Source: Bacillota bacterium (lineage in GTDB: Bacteria; Bacillota; Clostridia; Christensenellales; Aristaeellaceae). Taken from it: 8,999 bases of DNA. Made by a program: the position numbers and the translations under genes. Below are positions 1 to 6,100 of the stretch, piece by piece. The notes under the pieces are model-generated. The model saw only the letters and a program-made list of their open reading frames with translations. It made no database searches and was not told the DNA's origin. Location: assembly GCA_023402355.1 (NCBI GenBank), contig JAEXCG010000041.1, forward strand, positions 1 to 8,999, read 5' to 3'. How positions within the stretch are numbered: the stretch's first letter is position 1; each line of letters opens with the position of its first letter.

Positions 1-128
1 ACCTCGACCGTCACGCCTCCCAGCTCGCCCGGCAGCCCGCTGAGCTCCAGCGCCTCGCCCGTGTCGTACTGGAACACGTCCGAGGCGATCGCCTCGCGCG
101 ACTGCCCGTCAAACGCCGCGTAGATCAC
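1..128 (-). CDS. Probable phage tail/baseplate/fibre protein, N-terminal fragment
   Basis: A GTG at 128-126 overlaps the TGA of the giant gene (GTGA), and the frame stays open for 42 codons to the left edge. A perfect AAGGAGG lies 7 nt upstream, so this start is well supported and the two genes are translationally coupled in one operon. The peptide begins (V/M)IYAAFDGQSREA and continues with VFQYDTGEALELSGLPG. From memory, a short 'VFQ-(Y/W)-D-x-G-x-x-L-x-(I/L)-x-G' opening occurs in proteins encoded near tail-fibre or baseplate genes of Clostridia phages. I infer a tail-associated role from that resemblance and from the phage neighbour. Only the N-terminus is visible, so the product name is tentative; the existence of the gene is much surer. 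Confidence 0.8.
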   Translation of the reverse strand, partial: MIYAAFDGQSREAIASDVFQYDTGEALELSGLPGELGGVTVE

Positions 129-3100
129 TGGCCTGCCTCCTTATGCTTTTGTTTCGCCCACTCGTAAGTCACGCCTGCCCGGCAGACGCTGCTCATCTCT
201 TTTACCAGCTCAATGCGCTCTAGGTCGTCCATCTTTGCCCATGAGCGCTCCTCCATGACCTCGCGTAGCCCCGGCACGATGACCCGCTTTCCCTTGCTGT
301 CGATCGTCGTACCCCCGTCAAAGAGCAGCCGCCCGAAATCCTGGTTGAAGGCAGCACGCTCTTCAGGTGTCAGTGTAAAGCTGTAACTTTCATCGCCCCG
401 GTTCAGTCGCAGGCTCTTCGCGTAGGTTTTCGCAACGCTCAGGTCGTACTTCGTGCCGTACAGGGGATTGCCCGGTAGCCAGCTTCCGTCTCCCGTTCGA
501 TCCGCGAGCTGAAGTAGCTCCACAAGCGCCGGATCGTTGCGCGGCGCGAGCGTCGCCGTCGGCGTGAAGAAGCTGTCCAGGAAGTGCATGACGCCGGTAT
601 AGGCATTGTTCTGTGTCATAGGCTGTCCGGTCACGTCAACCTTGGTGGGCAGCATCTGGCGCAGCCCTGGAATGGCCGAAAGAATGCTTTGATTAAAGGC
701 TTTCTTAAACGTCGTCCATGGGCTGTCATAACTGCCCTGCGCGCTCGTGTCGCGCACATAAGGGTCGATAGCCTTTGCCATGGCGCGCAGGTTCCCGGGC
801 ACCAGCATGCCCATCAGGCTGCTCGTGACGCCCACGCCGATGTCCGCCGTCGGGCTCTCTGAGTTGCCCTGCAGCACGCTGGTCAGCGATTGCAAAAAGC
901 TGTTGTCGAAGAGCTGATCTCCCATATCACACAATCCACCTACGGCCGCGGCCCAAAGCTCCTCGTCGTCCTCCAGACGTTTACCAAAACTCGCGCCCAT
1001 CACCAGCGGCCCGGCCATCGGCAGAGCCCACTCAATCTCGTGCTGATTGCCGTTAAAGTCTACAATATATGCGCTGTACGGCACGCCGTTAGCCTGCATC
1101 AAGGCGGCTTTGTCCTTGTCGCCCTCGTCTCCGCTGCCGAACCTGAGTACGCCGCTTGCGCCCAGCAGCATTCCCGCCAGCATCAGTCCCGTGCCTGTCA
1201 GCCCTCGACCCACGCCCATGACAAAGTCACGTTGACTAAAATCCCCATATCGGCTGATGCTCGCGTATAAACCCTTGCGAACCAGCGCGTCGACCAAACC
1301 GACCGGCGAATACTGTGCCATACGTGATACCACATTCGTGGGCGTTTTTGCAAACGGCACGAGCAATTTTACGATAAAACCAAACGGACTCTGCTCGGCG
1401 CGAGATAGTGCTGCGGTCACCGCGTTATCCTCTTGAAATACACGCTCCAGCGCCCTGGCCGTGGCCTCCTGCTGTGCGGTATGGGTATCCATTTCCGGGT
1501 TCAAACGCCTGATAACCGCCAGTTCTTCGGCGTAGCATTGCTCGTAAAACGGTCGGTCGCCAATCTGCATGGAGAAATCCACCAGGGCTTTCGCTGCTTC
1601 TAGCCACGCGGTCTGATACGTTCGGCCCTGTGCGCCTACCGCATATTTTGCGCTGTGGCTCGTGTCTGCCTTATCCACAAAGTAGTCGGCCCAGGTGTTT
1701 GAAACCTCCTGTGCAAAGACCTTGCGCGCTGCCTTGGCCTCTGCTTTCGTTGCGAGCCCCGTCGTGCGCTCACCTGTCTCCCGTGCGACGGCCCGGTCGA
1801 TCAGGCTTGCAACGGCGGTGCTCGTCAGCTCCAGCGGCCGTGTGGAAACATTGCTCAGTACATTTTTGATCGCGGTCACGGGCCGCTGAAGCATATTCAT
1901 GTAAAGCAGGCCGGTAGCCTTTTCTCCCTTTCGTACCGGTACAGTGTTTCCGGCGGCCTCGTAGGCTCTTGCCAGAGCCAGTCGTGCCTCACGGCTCGTC
2001 ACCGCGTCGAAGTTCACGCCCTCTTCTCCCGCCGCCTGTGCCTCGTTTACAAAGGTCTGCATCTGCATGCCGATGTAGTTAAGATCCGCCTCCGTCGTTA
2101 CGGCGTATCCGCGCCGCATGTACTCTAGCTGCTCGATCAGATCCAAGTGCCCATAGCCGCGTGAGATGTCCGGTGTGGCGAGTATCGCGGCCAACATGCG
2201 CTGCTCCAAGGTAGCGCGGTTGTAGTGTATTCCGGGCAGTGATTCTCCGCTCAACCCGTACTCCTGGATGAGCGCGAGTTGCTGGCTATTCAGCGGGATG
2301 TGCCAGCGGTTATTTCCGCCGTCTGTTTTGACTTGCGTGCCCTCGGGCAACGCCTTTGTCACGCGCTTTACCGCTTGGTCCAGATCGGCCTTACGGCCTT
2401 TCGCTCCGAGCCCGCTGAGTGCCTTCTGGTTGTAGGCCTCAACACGCTTTGTCGTCTCCGCGATGGCCCCCTGCACCGATAGACGGCTCATGATTTTGCG
2501 TGATTGCAATGCCTGTCCAAGCTCCGTGCCTTCTTTGTTGTATCGGTCCAGCAACTGTGCGGCAAGCAGCAGCTCCCCGTCCTGGATCGCGTGTGCAAGC
2601 GTCACCTGCGCCAGCGCCACGTCGTCCGCCGTCAGCGCGCCCTCGCGGCTCAACACCTCTGCCGCGGCTGCCTCCGCCCCTAGTACTTGATAGGCATTGT
2701 AGGCGCGAATGATCTGCGCATCGTTCGTGTCCGTCTCGTAGCCGCTGTTCTCCGCGAGGCCACGTCGAATGCTCTCCGGGATGTCTTCGATGGTCTGTGC
2801 GGTCTGTGCGCCGAACTGACGCTGGCCAATGGAATGCTGCGCGTCTTTTTGCGTAGAATAGGAATTGACAGCAGCAGCCTCTTCGGTTATACTGTTGTCA
2901 GAGGACATCGAGGTGGCGTTTTCGCCACCACCCCCCGTCTCATTAACGGAGTGGGCGATGTCCCTTTTTTGCTTTAGATAGGCCTGATAGACAAAACCAC
3001 CATCTGGTTTTTCCTTGACGTCTACATACGCAGTGTACGGAGTCATCTTTCCGTCTTCGCGGTAATAGATATCATCCGTGAAATAGTGCCACTCGCTCAC

Positions 3101-6100
3101 GTCCGCGTGCGCTGCAGAGGTCTTCCCTGATTCCTTCCGGCTATCATATTGGTGCGTGTGTTCGATGATACGGTACAAATCAGCACCTAGGTTCAAGGTA
3201 ACTCGTCGATCGCTTGAAGCGCCGTTTTTGTTGTAGGCTGCTTTTCCCAGGTCGGTCATTCGCTTTCCTTCTGGGTCGTAGTCTGGGTCAAACTGCGCTG
3301 TTATCGTCTGCGTCTTCCCGTCCTTCAAGATCTCAAGCTCGATCGGCTTTTGACTCCACACGCTCTGCCAAAGCCGGATTAGCCGGTTCCGTTTCACCTC
3401 TGCCGGCGTATTCGGCGGGAAGTTGCTCTCGTAAACGTCCTTGCCGTCTTCCGCTTTGCCGACATAGGAATGCTGCGCATTTTTCCCACCGTTTTGCGTA
3501 TACTGGGTGTTGACAGCGGTACCGCTTTGCGGTAGACTACTGTTAGAGCTATTCGACGTGTGCAGAGCGTCTGGGGTACCAGATGCTTGGACGACGGAAG
3601 ATTGATTCTTCCCAGGGCCGGTTACGCCAGTCGAAGGGCTCTTTTTTATTGGCTTCACGCCGCCGATGTTATAGATTGTTTGCCCGTTGGGGCCTTGAGC
3701 GACCGAAATATTCAGGAGATACCTCTTGCCGTCGTAGTCTTCAAAGATCGCATCCCGGTAACGCCATCCCTGAGCAGCCAGCGTTCCGTGCCGTCCTCCT
3801 ACATCAGGCCTGTTTGGCCTGTTTTTATTTTGGTCGGTCGAGACAGCCGCCAACTCATCCAAATGCGCGGCCGCATTGAGCTTTGTCTTGTATTCCGCAA
3901 CAGACTGGTTTGCGGTGCGGCTTCCGGCGTGCCATTGACTGGTTCGATTCAGCTTCAGCGTATCTCCGTCAAGCGTATGTATCGTTAAATCACCGTTTCG
4001 GCGAATCGTATCTTGAATATACTGCTGAATCTCATTGTTCCATCGCGCCGGATTGTTGCCCAAGACTAGCTTCCGGTCGGCCTTCACGTAATACCCCTTG
4101 TCGCCGCGCTCTATCGAATACTGCCCCGTCGCGCCCTCCGTAGCGCGGTTTTTTTCACTCAATGCCTGAGCAAAAAGCTTCTGTGCCTTACGGATGTCGG
4201 CATACTGCGGGGCTGTGCGCCGCTGCTTCAGGTCACGGAAGAACTCACGGATGCTGTCGTATAGCCGTTGCACAAAGCTGCGATTCGTACGTGTCAGCCG
4301 TTCGACCATGGTCTTGTCCGCGTAGATCACTTTCCGCGTAGCCTCGGCCACCAGCTCGGCCCGTGCGGCCGCCTCGTCCAGCGTAATGCCGCGCTGTGCG
4401 TAGCGATCCATGACGTCCTGCAGGTCGGCCTGCATCGCCGCGCCGTTCGCGCCATAGGCGGCCTGCATCGCCAGCTCGGCATATTGCGCGTATTGCGCCG
4501 TTCCCTCGATGCTGTGCGTCAGCTCGTGCATCGTCACACGTCTGATCGCGTCCGCGCCGCCTAATCCATCCGCCAACACGATCCGGTCGTTCGCACGGTC
4601 GTAGTACCCCTCGTCCCCATCCGCGAGTTGTTCAAACTCAATTTGCGTGCCGGTACGCTGCGCCACGTCGGAGGCAAATTTCTGCACGACGGGATCTCGT
4701 AGGCTACGTCCAGCAAAAGCTGTCTCAACGTCTTCTGTTTCTTCCAGCGCATTCATGTCCGCATCCGCCCGCGCTTGTTCTACGACCTCCTGCGCCGTCC
4801 GTACAGCCTCAAGCGCCGCCATCGTCCCGTCTGTCACGCCGTGCGCCTTGACGCGCTCCTGCCACAACTTGCGCAGCGCCTCCTGCTGCTGTGCAGGCAG
4901 AGCGGCTATCGAATTGCGCACCTCGTACATCGCGGCGGCCAGCTCCGTCTTCGCAGCCTCCGCGCGTGCTGTTTCCGCCGCCAGACCGGATTGCTGCGCC
5001 GCGACACGCTCCTGCGCACGCAGCAGGTTGCCTTGCATGCGCAAAAGCTTCGTCGTCGCGGTTTTATACTGCTTCTTCGCCTGGGCCAGCAGAATCTGGT
5101 TTTCGCGGGTCGGCGTCTTCCCGTACGCGGCAAGCGCGTCCTCAAAGGACGCCTGTGCCTGCTCTACCTTCGCTTTTAGCCCCGTGACGCCGCTTTCCAG
5201 ACGTGCTACGGCGGCATTTGCCTGGTTTAGCTGCTTTTGCGCGCTCGCTACGCCGCCATAGGTCGCCTTCTCCGCCGCTGCGTTGATATCCGCTTCGGCG
5301 GCATTTTCTGCTATAAAACGGGGCGCAGCGGCATCGTGCATCTCCGCGACCTCGCTATACTCCCGCTGCGCCTGCTGCAAGTTCTCCACGCGCATCGCGT
5401 CCAGGATGTTCAGCCGCGCGCCTTCCAGCGCCTTGCTTGCAGCGTCTGCAGCGGCTTTCTTCTCTGCAAAGGCCCGGGTCGCGTCCGCCGCGCGCTCACC
5501 GGCGGCCGACGCGATCTTCGCTGCCGTCTGCAGCTCTTTAGACGCGGCTTTGAGCGCTGCGCCCTTCGCGGTGGCCACGGCGTCCACCGCGGCGTCCTTC
5601 TGCTGCTGTGCGTCCGCCAGCGCCGTGTCCGCCGCGTTTTTCTCGGCCTGCGCGTCCGCGAGCTCCGCACTCGCATTTTTTACCTGTAATTTTTCCTCTA
5701 TGTCTAGCGCACCGGCCACAATCTGCTCAGCAGTGAGCTCGTCCGCTCGGTTTCGCACCACGTCCTCGCGAATCGTGGCCGCCTCTTCTTCTCTTACAGC
5801 GGGGCTCAGCTCGTTCAACTCCGTCACCAGCGCGGCGACGTCTACCGGCCCGCCATCAGCGGCCTTGATGTGTTTTCGCACCGTGTCGCCGATGCGGCCG
5901 GAGGTCGACGACAGGAAGAACAGCATCGGCGACGTCAGCAACGAGGCTTTGCTGCCTTCAACGCCGACCTGATGCGCCTGCATGAGATTCAAATCTCCCT
6001 CGACGAGCAGCTGCTGAATGCTGTCGTTGATCGTGCCCTCCAAATATTCCTGCCCGGCCTCGATCAATGTGTTTTCGCCCAGCTCTTTCGCAATATGCGC

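Noticed and set aside
1232..1271. TTGACT followed by TATAAA on the plus strand
   Set aside because: The spacing is about 28 bp, too long for a promoter, and no structured or terminated transcript follows.
2576..2593. GVLRFG in the C-terminal hydrophobic helix as a PLxRFG-type signature (the numbers given here are residues of the giant protein; nucleotides about 1135-1195)
   Set aside because: The leading Pro-Leu is absent and the position within a hydrophobic helix differs from what I remember of that motif.
3695..3723. TTGAGC-N17-GATACC as a promoter for a third RNA ending at the 3805-3831 terminator
   Set aside because: The -10 matches consensus at only three positions and there is no homology to the two good promoters.
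3935..3966. TTGACT with TATCTC on the plus strand
   Set aside because: The 20-bp spacing and poor -10 make a promoter unlikely, and no closed fold follows.
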